Both the position numbers and the translations under genes were made by a program. A stretch of DNA of 64,000 bases from Pseudisothecium myosuroides (lineage: Eukaryota; Streptophyta; Bryopsida; Hypnales; Lembophyllaceae): positions 5,394,001 to 5,458,000 of the forward strand of contig OX637293.1 of the NCBI GenBank assembly GCA_951799445.1. The letters are read 5' to 3'. The notes beneath the pieces were generated by a model, which was not told the DNA's origin, did not search any database, and saw only the letters and a list, made by a program, of their open reading frames with translations. The stretch's first letter is position 1. Each line of letters begins with the position of its first letter. Below are positions 35,431 through 56,480 of this stretch, piece by piece.

Positions 35431-37023
35431 CAATTTTTGTAATTTTTCATAGTACTATTGCATTGGAGTTGTTAGTAATTAGTTGTTACCAGTCTGAAAG
35501 AACTTTATTATAGAACATTATCAATTGATGGATGGAAGTGGATGAATGGGGTGCAAATCTATTGTGACGGTTATTAACTGATTAGTTGAAGAAGGTGAAA
35601 ATCAATTGTGAATGTTATCCGGCTTAGTCTGGAAGGGTAGTCTAGTACTCGTGAGCGGTAGAAAAGTTGCAATGGTTTGTGTGGAGAGTAGGAACAATTG
35701 TAATTTTGTGGTGCAATTGAAGTGGATGTTTAACGAAAATTGTGATTGTGTGCAATTGGTGTACTATAGTCTGTGTATTATGTTTGTATGCTGGAAATTG
35801 TAATGAATCAATGCAATATGTTATTATCTTTGCTGAGTATTAAATCTATGGATTCAGTCTTGTAAGAAAGTAACCATTGTTGTGATTGAGTATTAATGCT
35901 GAACTGTGATTGGTTTTAATTGTGTTATTAATTGTGAATGGACTAAAGGCATAGGATGTATCAATGTCTTATGGGTATAATGCCATGAGTATTTTCGTAT
36001 AAAAATTTAGCAATTGTATTTGCATCATCACTCCTTGTAGGAAAGGCTTCAGCCCACTTGGTAGAGATAAATGGAAAATGTCGGAGAAAATCGATAGTGG
36101 TTGTAATAGAATATCCTGAGAATGGAAGGTTACTATAGCAAAAGAATCAGTAGAGATACTAGACAATTAGATGAGCAATGGAAGGTTACTATAGCGAAAG
36201 AATCAATTAGAGATACTGGACAATTAGATGAGCAGATCAATAGAAGATTGTACTTGCGTATTTGGAAAGGTTGGTGAGGCTGATAAGAAAGCTAGGAACT
36301 AAAGCAAAAGCTATGGAATCAACAATGGATGGGATAAGTTACCAACCTTAGTTTAAATTGTAATAAAGAGAGTTTTATCTATTGCTAATTGTCTAAGCTA
36401 GTAATTTCCTTCTTTCCTCAATTGTGCATAAATTTGGGGATTGTTTTAATCCATTTCCTTTTAAGAATTACTTGAGTGCATCCATACCTCCCTGTGAACG
36501 AATTTATCTATAGGAATTTATCAGTGGTTCATCTATTGTAAATTCTAACCTACAATGTTGCATAATTTCTTGCACTAAGCAGTAAAATATTATAAGCTCA
36601 ACAGACAAAACTAATATGGAAGCCATGATTAAATTTTTTTTTTATAATTTAATTTGTCAAAGGCATTAAAGAATATTCTTCATCGGCAAAGAAATGTGGA
36701 TTAACTTGATTAAATTCATTTGATGCTTCAATCCAGGACATAGGAGTATTTTCAATGCCGTATGGAATTTCAATAGGTTCAATTTATTTCGTATTTAATG
36801 GTATAGTGTCTAGTAGAGGCTCAATTTGGAATTGGAAAAATGCATTGGCAATTTGAAGATCAATCTCAATTTCAATTTTATTGGAATCATCTATGAACAA
36901 ATCGCAGATGTTTTCACTTGCACATTCTCCACTAGAAGGTAGAGGAAAGCACATGTTGTTAAAATAAAAGATTCTAAAAAAATATTTCATGACTTTTGAA
37001 AATATAAAAGCTTAATTATCCAT
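35431..37023. other. Non-coding tract, probably leader region of the copia relic
   Basis: No intact gene. A minus-strand open frame at 36784-36990 starts about 35 bases downstream of a tRNA primer-binding-site-like word. Its product (for example ENICDLFIDDSNKIEIE) is not recognised. Short direct repeats GAATGGAAGGTTACTATAGC and CAATGGAAGGTTACTATAGC occur at about 36120 and 36177. Confidence 0.35.
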
Positions 37024-37035
37024 GCTTTGATACCA
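37024..37035 (-). other. Primer-binding-site-like word and possible LTR edge
   Basis: The minus strand reads TGGTATCAAAGC, close to the plant copia primer-binding site complementary to initiator-Met tRNA (TGGTATCAGAGC). The adjoining + strand sequence from 37036 begins TGTGAAG, so an LTR edge of the TG...CA type is plausible there. The other LTR edge was not located, so this is a tentative boundary for the minus-strand copia relic. Confidence 0.45.
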
Positions 37036-37411
37036 TGTGAAGAAAAATGAATACATAATTGAAGATGAAATAGGTATATTACAAATAATTAATTACAGTT
37101 CACAAGCTACACATTTAAATGTACGAGAAAGAACAATGTAAACTCTAAAAGTGTAAATGTTCAATCTATATAATGTTGTATCTATTGAGTCTACAACTAA
37201 TGATTAGACTAATTGTTGTAACACTTGTTGATTGCATTGTTTAGTTGAAGTGGAGCAATTCATTGTCAAATTAAAGGTGAGATTTCTCGCCAAGACTATC
37301 ATAAACACTCTTCAGAGTGGTCAATCTGCAATATTGGCTATAAGAATCAGATCTAGAATTATCATTTTGTAAACATCTCAATGTGCTTAAGAATTTCTAT
37401 GGAGAGTTGCA

Positions 37412-38470
37412 GTGGATAATTGGATAAGAAACAATGTAAGCAAGCACTTCATACTTGGACTACCGGATCAGTTTGATTTGAAGCTCCAACAACCTTTATT
37501 CAAAATGTCCATGATTTCAAATGCTAATGCATCCATTGATTTATTGGACAAATATATTGGATCCACTCACTTGCCTTTGACAAATGCTAGATGCTTACAA
37601 TGCCTGAGCCACAAGTATGTCTGTGTACATCAAACTTGCTTAGATTGCCATGAGCCATATACTTGGATTTGTCAAACACAAGTGAATAGAGCAATGCTTT
37701 TCCTCTTTGACTTTTTTAAAAGATTGGTTGAGGAATAGATTATCAGACAACAATTCCAGCTAGTAATTGGCATACATACTCAAAATGTTTGTAGCCTAAA
37801 ATCGTCTATGTATCAATAGTATTTTTTGCAGTGGATAAATTCATTAGAATAAAACCGATATGGCTTCAAAGAATAAGCTCGCAAGTTTTTGGTAATAGAT
37901 ATTGCAGCTACCAGCTTCAAATTCAGTCTCAAGTTTTGTAATAGATTTTATTTTTTGCTTGTAGTTTTTGGTTTGGATGATAGGTTTGGTAGTAGAGTTA
38001 ATGTCTATTTAGGCTTGTCATTGTTAAGCTCAATTTTTGTTTATCTATAGTTTGGTCCAATATTAATTTATTTATAGTTTGACTTAGTTTATTTTTGTGT
38101 AATAGAGATTTGCTGTAATTTAATTGTGATTACTAGCTGCAATTACATATGTGCCACTATTTTACTCCAAAACAAAAGCAAAATACCACAATTTTAGGTT
38201 GAAACTCTTTGTTCATTGTTAGTATTTTAGTTCAAAATTTGTTATGCAATGCCATTATTTCACTCCTAAATGATATAAATGTTGCCAAATGAGTCCTACA
38301 TCTTTATTTTTGTAGCAAGATTTTTTGCCTCCCCCCAATCAACATAGCCATTCCTTAACTATAGATTTTATAATTTCTGCCTCTAAGCAAATTTCTAGCA
38401 TAAGTAGTAAAAAGGCTAGTATTTAGTAGACTCTATTTCTACGTTTGTTTCAAATTTTCAAATTTATTGT
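37412..38470 (+). other. Open frame of unknown origin plus possible N-terminal piggyBac remains
   Basis: 37412-37738 is an open frame of 108 codons with CxxC pairs (RCLQCLSH and TCLDCHEP) but no family I recognise. At about 37840-37900 a frame-shifted trace of KP-RYGFKE resembles the KPIRYGFK stretch upstream of the second catalytic Asp in piggyBac transposases. This may be the decayed N-terminal part of the relic that follows. Confidence 0.35.
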
Positions 38471-38492
38471 GGAAAATCCACAATAATAGAAG

Positions 38493-39380
38493 GAGCACTG
38501 GCAACTTGGGAATCCACATTAGTGCACAATGTGGCATTGAATTTATTGGTAGGCCATAAAGGAAAGAGACACATCATAACAATAGATAACTATTTCACTT
38601 GTATTGGACTATTTGAAGAGTTTATTGGAGAGAGGCAATTATATATACTACGGGAACTCTATGCATAAATTGAGTGGACATATAGAAGTACCAACGGTAA
38701 CAAAGAATATTAAATTTATGCACATATTGCTTGAGAGACATTGGAATGGTGTATGCATGACCTAAGACTTAAGAACCATGAGTTGTGATGTTTGGAAGGC
38801 TAAGCAATTGGTACTTTTACTTCCTACACATGCTCCTCCTAATCAATTTCTAGTGGAATTTTCCAAAGTCATTGTACCTTGAAAGAATAGTGCAACGAGG
38901 AAGAGAATTCAAACTTCTTCCGTCCACTTGGAATATACAACTGATCGACACCCATAGTGTGGACGTTGCAAACCAATTGCGCGCTTTATATTGCTCTCAA
39001 AATTGGTTTTAGAAATGGTGGCACCATGTTTTATTATTTCCACTAAACATGACAGTGGTGAACAAGTACATCATATATGTTTATGAATGCAAAAACAATG
39101 AAGAGCAAAGGAGGTCAACGATGTATCTCCAATTCTATGTACAATTATGCAAAATCCTTGTATATGATTGGAGATGACAAAATCGTAAGGAACCAATAAG
39201 TTGTAATGGACATTATTACCCCTCAACCTCAAGTTTGAGAGGGATTGTGTAGTTTTCAATGACAATGTGACAAGGTCTCACTCAATTTGCTGAAATTGCA
39301 ATGACAAATGTGTGTGTGCTTGTAGGGGATGTTTTGAAAGATATCATGACAATCCTTACCCACAAAAGAAGAAAATGTGA
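38493..39380 (+). pseudogene. piggyBac-superfamily transposase relic (DDE_Tnp_1_7-like)
   Basis: Broken by stops and frameshifts, but the order of family landmarks is right. KRHIITIDNYFTCIGLFEEF at about 38561-38625 carries the second catalytic Asp (DNFFTS box). WKAKQLVLLLPTHAPP at about 38792-38840 matches the WKDKRxVxLLST block. SVDVANQLRALY at about 38957-38992 matches the GVDxxDQLRxxY box with the third Asp; the usual second Asp is Asn. KWWHHVLLF then MTVVNKYIIY at 39013-39075 is the KWW...NAYILY helix. The C-terminal Cys-rich finger reads NCNDKCVCACRGCFERYH and ends KKKM-stop at 39380. It is non-functional. A right terminus of the MITE family follows at 40175. Confidence 0.8.
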
Positions 39381-39889
39381 ATGATTTCTAAATTTTTTGT
39401 TTTTTGTGTTCAATATTTTTCGGAAGGCGATATTAGCCCTTTGTAGTGAAATAAGGATTTTTCAGCTACTAGCAATTTGTTTTGATCATTCTCTAAAACA
39501 TATGAGTATAATGGTTTATCATTCAAGCGTGGGATTTATACATGCCATCAAAAGTCAATCTTTCTTTCTACCTTGCTTTATTCATGAAGGAGACTTCAAG
39601 ACAATAGATGGTGACAAAGCTTGAATTAGCTCAAGTTTGCGGGCTTTAGTTTTTTTTTCCTCAAAAAATTTTACTTATAGGATAAATACTACGGTTATAT
39701 CATTTTACCATTTGGGTTTGCAAAAAAAAGATTTATGACTATGCAAGAATTTCTAAAAATTAGCTAGTGTGCAATTGTTTTTTTCGACCACCTTGTATTG
39801 CAGGATGATTTAGAGTAAGTTAGACATCTCAATTGCATATGAAATTTTGCATGATTGAACCTAACATCATGTACTTATGAATGCCCTAA
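39381..39889. other. Spacer inside the presumed piggyBac-like element
   Basis: AT-rich, with no supported gene. An open frame at 39397-39624 has no motif. Its position between the transposase relic and a family right end suggests it is internal element sequence. Confidence 0.35.
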
Positions 39890-40179
39890 ATATTCATTTT
39901 TGTATAGTGTAAAAATATTTAACCGAAGGGACTTGAAGTGTGCTGTCCTTGTTGGGCATGATTGAATTTTTTTTTTAGAACTTCAAATGTTATAATCTTT
40001 CAATCTACGAGGTCAAATGGGCTAAGAATTTTTCCACACATTGACTTACTTATTTAATAAACTTTTGTATGGCTAAAATTCAACAAAAAAAAATTATTTT
40101 GGATTTTGGACAATGCATTGAAAATTGACAAGTTTGGACTTTCCTTCTTTCAAAAAACAGTATATCCTTTAGGAATTAA
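39890..40179 (+). mobile_element. Right end of piggyBac-like family (copy E), next to transposase relic
   Basis: Shares TATAGTGTAAAAAT, AATGTTATAATCTTTCAATCT, GAGGTCAAATGGG and TTTTTCCACACATT with copies D and F and with the MITE right ends. It closes with TATCCTTTAGGAATTAAC, so TTAA is at 40176-40179. It lies about 0.8 kb downstream of the transposase relic in the same orientation, consistent with being that element's 3' end. A left end was not found. Confidence 0.6.
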
Positions 40180-41707
40180 CATCTTGTAAACATGGAAGTA
40201 GTTATTTTTGACTATGTGAATCCTCTATAATGCCTCAAGGTTTGAATGGTACTTCAATGGATAGGCCTAGGATTGATTTTGTGGATACTTTCTTCTAAAT
40301 TTGTCTAAAATATATAGGAAACCTATAAGAGCTAGGATTGATTTTGGACATACTTATCTCCAACACTTTAATAGAGTTCTATATGCAAACATCCTTCAAA
40401 TGGAGTTATATCAATTCTATAGGATATATTCACATCAAAAAAGAACATATTAAATTTAAGAGGTTAAGATTTCAAAACCAATCTAAAAATTCATTCTACT
40501 TCACTCTAGTTACAGGATTTATGAGACAGCTACAAAAAGATGGTTGCAAATGATTGCAAGCAGTTTGTAAAATTGACTAGTACAAATTCTCACCAAAAAT
40601 GTATACCTTCTAACTTCTACAAATAATACAATTATTATTAGCAATTAAAAAATTCATAGTTTATTCATTTAGTATTCTAAAAAATGCATACTTAAGAAAT
40701 ATAGAATCCCCTTCTCAATCCTTACAAAACCCACGAAATCAACTTAAATAGTTCAATAAATGGAACCATGCTCAAATACTTAATTAAACAATTTTAAGTG
40801 TAGTCACCTAATAATCCATGTTTAGCCCTTCCACCAACAATTTTAGGTCAAAGTCATGGCCATACTAGTTTCGCTTCCGCTTCATCGTCTCCATCGTCAC
40901 CATCTTCACCATCATGCCAGCCATTGATTGCTTTCCCGCATCCTGTTGACCCGAAGAATTGCAACATCAAGAATTTTCTCGCACACCACTGACGCCATCG
41001 CCTTCTCGTAAAATTCAATTCCTCAAAATCGCGTCGAAGAAAAGTCTTCGTCGTTACATCAAGATGATGCTGGCTATGGCGACGATGGCGACGATGGCGA
41101 CGCTTTCCCAAGCTGCTGCTTCTTCTTCTCCTCCTTCGTTGCCATTGAGGGTTTCCTGTGGGCCAGGGTTTCATCTGTTGACTCAGTTGTGGACGCAGCT
41201 TTGATTTTTTATTTAAATTATTTAAATTCTTTTTGGTTTTGGAGGTGCGAGGAGAGTGTGAGTGAGTGATGTCGTGTCGGTGAGGAAATCCGGGTTTGGT
41301 GACGGAGCGATGGGGCTGTGTGATGTGGAGTAAGTTAGCAGAGTTGAACGAAGCTTGATATTGTTGATACAAGCGTGTTGATACAGTGCTTAATTTTGGA
41401 AAAGCGACTTTGCTGGATCTTTGAAGAAAGGACGGTGCCGTGGTTGAGGTTTGGCCCTGGCCTGGGCATGCATTCGCCGTTTCGTATTGATCGATGGACG
41501 GGATCCGAGAGTTACCGGAAGGTTCTTGAACAGCAGCATCATCACTTTTAGTGCAGGAGGAGGAGCCGAGGGTTCTGTGAAAGGGAGGGAGTAACGATCT
41601 TTGTCAGACGGTTCGTTTCAGCTGCCTCGGTTTTCGTCGTCATTGTTCTTCTATGACAGGGGATTTGAGGGTGGCCTGCCTGTGGTAGTTCGTGTGTACA
41701 AAGGAGG
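40180..41707. other. Intergenic tract and 5' leader/promoter of the JmjC gene
   Basis: 40180-40850 is AT-rich with no feature. From 40850 the composition becomes GC-richer. A 9-bp word, ATGGCGACG, is repeated three times at 41076-41102. Open frames on both strands here (- 40854-41372; + 40959-41204, which reads MMLAMATMATMATLSQAAASS) are low-complexity and unsupported. The + frame could be a short transit-peptide-like exon, but no continuation is seen. The rest is the probable promoter and 5' UTR of the JmjC gene. Confidence 0.35.
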
Positions 41708-49544
<7,837 letters not shown>

Positions 49545-51602
49545 TCAAGAGTACATACTTGTACATATCATTCTTGAGGGGCTGCCTCCAACACCCTTTG
49601 AAAAAGAAACCAAATTCTTTTTGTGCCTTCAGCTGGGAGGTACCAAAAGCTACAAGAAGACAAGCGTTCGCTACTCACTGAGCACCATGCATGCTCTCTT
49701 CAGCGAATTTCAGTGTATTGAGTCTTTTCTTCTCGGTTGTCATTTGGAGTGCCCAAAGGTGAGTTCTCACAATTGCTGAAATAATTTATGCACATCATTG
49801 AATTTCTAACACTGGAAAGTGAGACAACTGAGGTTGGTTATAGTGGAAAGATAATTTAGATCAAAGGATTCTTGAAATGCCAAATAATTGTCCGAGTAGA
49901 TTTGCGTTCAGAATCACAGCTTGGCCACGAAGTGGTTCATTTAGTTAGACCCCTTCAGCTGTAGTTAGGATAGCTTAAAGACTTTTTGAGGTTGCACCTC
50001 AAAGAATGTAATTAGTTTCTGTGGATGGTGCTGCTCATCGAGTAGAGTGCAATTTTTTCCATCTCAAGGTAGGCTACAATCATGGGAACTTTTGAAATTA
50101 TTAAATCCAGTGTTGAGATGAAACATCACAATCTTCTGTGGCAAGCTTCTTGTGGGTGTAGAACTAATTACGCTTGAGGTTTCTAGGTAACTTGGACTCC
50201 TCAACCCATGGACGAGTCTATATAAGGTGGAAAGACCCATTGTGGACACTTTGGTCTAAAGTTAACTAGAGTTACAATCATTGGATTAACCCAAAAAAAT
50301 TAGCATTGTAACATTGCAAAATTGTTACTCCATTTCCCTTCATCAAGGAATGAAGGGATCATCCTTTTGTGGATACTTTCTTCTAGATCTAGAGCCTAGG
50401 GAAGCTTAGTTAGGAATCATTTTACTAGGGACTTTCCTTTCTCGGGGAGCATAAGAGGCCCCAAATTAATCAACAATGTAATGAATAGGGCTTCCCTTGT
50501 TCGGGGGAGCATAAAGGGGGCCCCAATATTAGTCAATAGTCTTACAAAATAAGAATTGCAAATGAGGGAGTATTCTTTGTGTATGTTGGTCAATTCATTT
50601 AGTAAAAACAAATGAACATTATCGATAGTCAAAGATAATATCACATAGCTTTTCATTATGAATCCTAGTCTAGGGGGTTTATTCCAAGAGTGTCCCTTCA
50701 AATTGTGAAATGATGAATGAACCTCCTCTTGTCATGGTGTTCATTGAATTCATAGAATGGTGACTTTCTCCTTTTCATCTCCAATTCTACATTGATTCAA
50801 GGTAACTACAACTAAATAAGCAATTGAGCATTGCTCCTATTATTCAATTGCTTAATGTTTGGTTGGATCTTGTAGGAAGTCCAAAGAGAATTCTAGATTT
50901 CTCTTCTTGATGCATTTATACATTGGATGAAGAAACAATGAAATTTCAAAGTGTTGAAAACTGGTATTTTTGAAACCAATCCTAAACTCTTATGAAGTAC
51001 AATTGGCTTCAATAATCTTACAAATTTTTGAATCCGAGCAATTTTAGCTAAGATGGTTGTGTTTTTATGGTACATATTAGAAATGAGCCATCACAATTGC
51101 TTCGAAGATACTTGATTCCATACTACTTGAATTGCTTATATCATTTCTTGGCATGTTCTTCACATTGTTGCAACAAATCTTTGACTATCTTCCAAAGGTT
51201 TTCTATAAAATGGTAGATATTGTATAGAAGAAATTCAAATTGTTGTATGATTTTGAAGTATTTATTTTGCACTTGCTATAAAGTTGAAGTGCACTTCACT
51301 GCAATTTCAAGGCAATTTGTGGTTTCAAAATCTATTCATTTTTTAGCATTTAAGAGCATCTTGAAGTTTATGGATTTTTTGTTTAAATCTGCATGCTTGG
51401 GAAGAAAAATTTGTAAGTTAACTTGATCCTATTGTACAACAAGAAATGATATAAACAATCCAAGAGGTATGGGACCAAGTATCTCTACAACAATTGCAAA
51501 AGCTCATTTCGAACATGCCCAATCGAATGCAAGCAATAATTTTGACAAAGGTAGAATAGTGTATAGGAAAGATCCAAATTCTTGTATGATTTAGAACTTT
51601 AC

Positions 51603-51645
<43 letters not shown>

Positions 51646-54600
51646 ATGATGCTCAAGTACTCTTTACTACAATTTCAACGCAATTTGCAATTTTAAAATT
51701 GGTTCATTTTTAAACATGTTAGAGCTTCTTGAAGTTGCTCGACTTTCTATTGAAATCTGACTGCAAAGAATTCGACCTGAATGTACATTTTAGACAAGAA
51801 TCTAAAAGGGTCGGTTTCACAATTAGGTGTAGTTTCCTTATGTAGAAGTTGGAGTCCATAATGGATTTGCCTACCTTATTTCAAGACACAAAATCTAAAG
51901 TGTTTGAATAAAGCCATCAACATTCGAGCACCAATTTTCTTTTGCTACAGTTGGAGTTGTGACAAACCATTCTCAAAACACTCTTTTGTCATATGGAGAT
52001 TCTAAAAAAAAAAGCTACACTAGTAAGAAGTTATGTGTGCCTAGAATCTCTATCTCTCTGAAATGTGCACAAAACATTCATTTCAAGTAGAAAATCTAGA
52101 TGGATATCCTTTCATCCTAGACAAATTGGTCCAGGGTATTTTTTGGGGCAAAAATTTGTCATTTATTGTCGTTTTCTAGTGCATTGAGCAAAATTGACAC
52201 TAATTGACACTAGAATAGAAAAACATAGGATCTAAAAAAACATCAATTTTACAAGATTGTACTACATTGATTTGTCTTAATAGGTGTGAGTGACACTAAT
52301 TTACCAAAGTCACACTAGCTTGAGTTAGCACAAGTTGGAATAATATTGTATTGTATCAATTTCCACAAAAATAAAACATTGAAGTGACTTTGATTTTCCC
52401 CCTCACTAATAGGACAAATCAATATAGACCATTGTAGGAATGTCAAGGTAATTTTTCAAAGTTTTTTACTCAGTAGATTGCAAGATTATACAGCATTTGA
52501 AGTTAGAAAAAAAATAAAAAATTTGCCTAGTCCAACAAGGTTTGCAAACTTTGAGTCTTCTTAGTCTTAGAATTTTGCACTACACATAGTTGTTGTTTTA
52601 CCTCTGTTTCCAACATCATATTTGTTACACATTTGTCAAATTTTAGATATGTAATACATATTTTACACAAGGTGCCCAAAAGTGATTTGCCCTACTCGTA
52701 AAACTTTGGACAACATGACATTTGATCTAGATAAAGTAGATATGCCAATCATCAGAGAATGCAAATCATAACACGATCCACATGACAGTTTCATCAGACG
52801 GGCTCATCAACAATAAATAAGAGTTTAAACCGGTGATCATGGAAATTTTATGATAGTTTTAAATCAACATTTGCTTGAATGACTAGAGAAAGGTCACAAC
52901 TTTTATGCTCAATTCCCAAATTTCTATTCAAAATCAAAACTCATTTCAAAGAGATTTCAAGCTTAAAAAAAATATTGTAAAAATATTGCTATCCACAATA
53001 ACAAAAATGACTCAAATATAAAATATGCACAATAATTGGCGCATATATAATACTTGAATAGAAAAAAAATTATAAACCGTACAAAGGAGGTAAAGGAGGA
53101 GATATATTTCTCCACCTTTTGTCAAATTTTTTTAGAAGACCTTTGACATACCTATTATAGACTTACTTCCCAATTGCATTTCTATCTTCATCTATCTAGA
53201 TTCTTTGGCCCTTGAAATATTGAACAAATATAGCTATGGACTCAATTGGAAAGAGGCTCTATAATCTCTCAAGGACAAGTGGGCAGATTTATAAAATTGT
53301 GAGAGATGTATTATAAAATGAAATTTAAAATAAAAAATTTAATGATGGTTTTTAAACAAAAGTTATAAAGAATAATCCATAGATCATATCCATATTGTTA
53401 GATTTAATACTGCACAAGTCTGTGATCTTCAATGATATTTAAAACTATACTTGAACATTCTTTCTAAAATTGGCTGTAGATTAAAATATGTGTAATTTTC
53501 ACAAGATTTTCTTTTTCAGACCATTGAGATCTATTATGTTTTTATTTTATTTTAATTATTTATTCAAGACTTTTTTGACCAATTGTTTTTGAACTAGAGA
53601 AGTTACTTTAGGGGGTCAAATACACCTAATTCACTTAAACTAAGTATATTTGTAAAAAAAAGTAGATCAAGTAGATCAATTTTGTATCCAAATGTTGCTT
53701 TCTTTGGTGTATTGAAACCTTCTTTCACTTGCCAACAAGAAAATATGAAAATTTTCTAGCCTTCATTCCTAAGTGCCTAAGCCTTTCCAAGTGTGTTTTT
53801 CCTATGAGAAAAGAGTATGGGCTTAAAGTTATCCCCAATGAAGCAAATTGTTTTTTTTTTCAAAATTTAATCGTGTACATGTTTAAAGAGCTTGCTTATT
53901 AGTATGCACAACAATTTTAAGTGTGAAATTGCATAGGAGATGTGAAATCATAACAAGAGAAATGTATGTTTTATTTTTATTTTTAGTATGCTAACCCTTT
54001 CCACAATGTTTCAAAAATTTGCATACAAATTTTTTTAGGATTGGAGGTGACATGAGCAACTACAAATCATGTTAGCACACTAAAATACACTTTCCAAAAA
54101 CTTAATTTCACATGAAAATCTCTCAATCTCATTACACAATCCACCTTGCAATTGTTGAAATGCAATTTTTTTTAGAAGTAGAAATTGCAAATAACTCCAA
54201 ATCAACACTTGCACATTTAAATTTTCAACGGTGAAAATCATGAAAACACTTTATTCTTTCCATTGGGACCATTTTCAAAGCAAATGGATAAGTACAATTT
54301 TTTAGATCTCAATTCAAGTGAAATTGGCAAGCTTTGCTTAAGCCGGGAAATCAAGTAAAATTTGTAAGCTTTACTCTTCCACAATGAGACATATATGACT
54401 TTGAGGACCTCTCAAAAATCAAATATTTGTACCTTTTGTAGTGAAAAATAAAAGTTTTCAATAGTCAACCTTCAAAATTGCCCATATATTTTTTTTAAAC
54501 CATCAAAGGAATTTAACTGCCCACCCCAAAACATGCTTGAAATTTTGGACCGACCATAATTGGTCGGTTAATAGTAGGAACTAGGCACACTAGCAAAAAA

Positions 54601-56480
54601 AATGGCGGTTTGGGGGGTGCCGACCTTGATGGGCTAATTAGCTGTGGACTGGTCCTTTCAAATTTTGAAGAGAAGAGGTCTTGATTAATTATTAACAAAC
54701 CGTGTTATATAATCTAACCCAAATTACGCAGACCAAGTCTCTGGAGGTGACTGAGAGAATTGGTCTTGTTTGTGGGAGTTTGTATGAAGGAAATATTTGT
54801 CGAATCCAATTGCAAAGACGTACAAGTCTCCTCCTCTGTTGAGTAAGGAAGAATCGTTTGAATGAAGATTCTACTAAGCAGCACAAGGAAATTGGAAGTG
54901 TTATTCTTGGTGCTTTGGAGGGGCAGTTAACTATGAGCCTAATTTTTCTTTGGTTTTCGTATCACTAAATTTTCAGGAGTTATAATTAAAGAGAAAACCA
55001 CCTAATTTGATCTTGACACTAAAAACTTTCCCCTCTAGTTTCTTGTACAAATGTAAACCCTCTTGAACACAAGAACTTATGGTTGATTTTAGGTACGCTT
55101 ACTTTCACAACTTTGAAAATTCATAAGTTTTCCATACAACAGAGTTAATCGTAAAGTTGTCATGTGTTTGTGAGCCTGTGTCAAAGGAAGTTTTAACTAA
55201 GAATAGAACAAAACAAACACGGCACCAAACTCAATCTGACCTGAGTTTGGGTGCTCCAGGGAGTTTGGTCCTATGTTTTTCCCAAACTCCTGCTCCTGGT
55301 CCCGCCTTGCACACACTTTATGATTAACTCTAATGTTCAATAAAAACATAGGAAAATCGGGAGTCTTCTTGGAATTTTCAACAAAAGTTTGCAGTAGAAC
55401 CATGCTCAGATCCTTATACTTGGAAGATTTTAGCGTTAGTTAACTTGGGTAATGGTTCATTTGGATGAATCAAACTAATGCTCAAGTTTTAGGCCTTCTA
55501 GCCATTCTTCCAAAGCTCCAAGCACAAGCTTGACAGTACCAAGAATTTGAGGTATCTCCATTGGAATCAAATTCTACGTCAATAACATGAGGCCATTCAC
55601 TTCAATCCACTGTTTGTACAGTACATACTGCCATGTTTCTCCATCTGTAAATCGCTTGAATGTTTTTCAGCCTCATTTCACTGTTTTTCAGTGCATCTGA
55701 AGTTTGAGAACCGGTGGCTGTAGGAGCAACACACAAACGGAAAGATGAGCATGTCGGATTGTGTGATGGAATTGAAGGGAAATTGTGTGGAAATCAGCGA
55801 TTGAAGGCCACTCGTGCCTTCATGCCCAAGTTTCTGTCACAGGATGATGATCCAGCGCTAACTTACTGCAAGTGAAGTTTTCTCCTCCACACATCCACCC
55901 AATTGCTCTCTACCTTGCGGGCTCTTTGATTTCCTCACGCTCCTTTCTGGATCAAGTTCTTGAGTGGGATGCGAAAAAGAGACAAGTGTAGAATCTTCTG
56001 GGTTTGGAGATCAATAGAGAACTACAGGCTTCACATTTGCGATCATATTATCTGTTTTAAAAAAATGAGAAATAAACCCCTAAATGCCTGAGGCACCAAA
56101 TTTTGGTGTCGACAAAACTTTGAAGTTAAATAAAACCTAACCAAGTTGTTATTTTTAGTAATTTATATTTTTGAAAAATTCTTTTTGAAGTCTAGTTTTA
56201 GCTTCAAAAGTCCGATTTTGAAAATGATAGATTATGATTTTTCTATTCAAGATTTTGTGCAAGGATACCCATTGCAATCTTGACTTTCCGTAGTGTTGAG
56301 GGCTCTTAGAAATGAGCCTCGATACACTATATCTTGGAGGAAAAATTACATTAGAAATTCATTTAAAAAAATTGTAGAGAAAATTTTGAGAAGCCGTAAA
56401 CTGATTGGGGTTATGCATGTTAGGTTCTTTAACCTCATATTTTTTTGTTGACCAACTTTTTACATTTGGCATGTGAAAAG
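49545..56480. other. Long AT-rich intergenic tract
   Basis: 49545-49790 is the probable 3' UTR of the JmjC gene. At about 50425-50535 a CTT.CCTT.TCGGGGAGCATAA word is duplicated. A (TA)n run lies at 51609-51641. 55600-56020 is less AT-rich, with a short frame starting MSMSDCVMELKGNCVEIS at about 55746, but it stops quickly and has no family match, so no gene is called. The remainder is unclassified AT-rich sequence. Confidence 0.4.
51609..51641. repeat. (TA)n microsatellite
   Basis: About 16 uninterrupted TA dinucleotides in an AT-rich intergenic setting, preceded by imperfect ACATATACAT. Confidence 0.95.

Noticed and set aside
40854..41372. 172-codon minus-strand open frame upstream of the JmjC gene
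   Set aside because: Low-complexity Arg/His and Asp/Gly runs arise from the antisense of GATGGCGAC and similar repeats, and there is no family motif.
55746..55800. Short coding-looking frame starting MSMSDCVMELKGN
   Set aside because: It stops after about 18 codons, and no splice-compatible continuation with family motifs was found.
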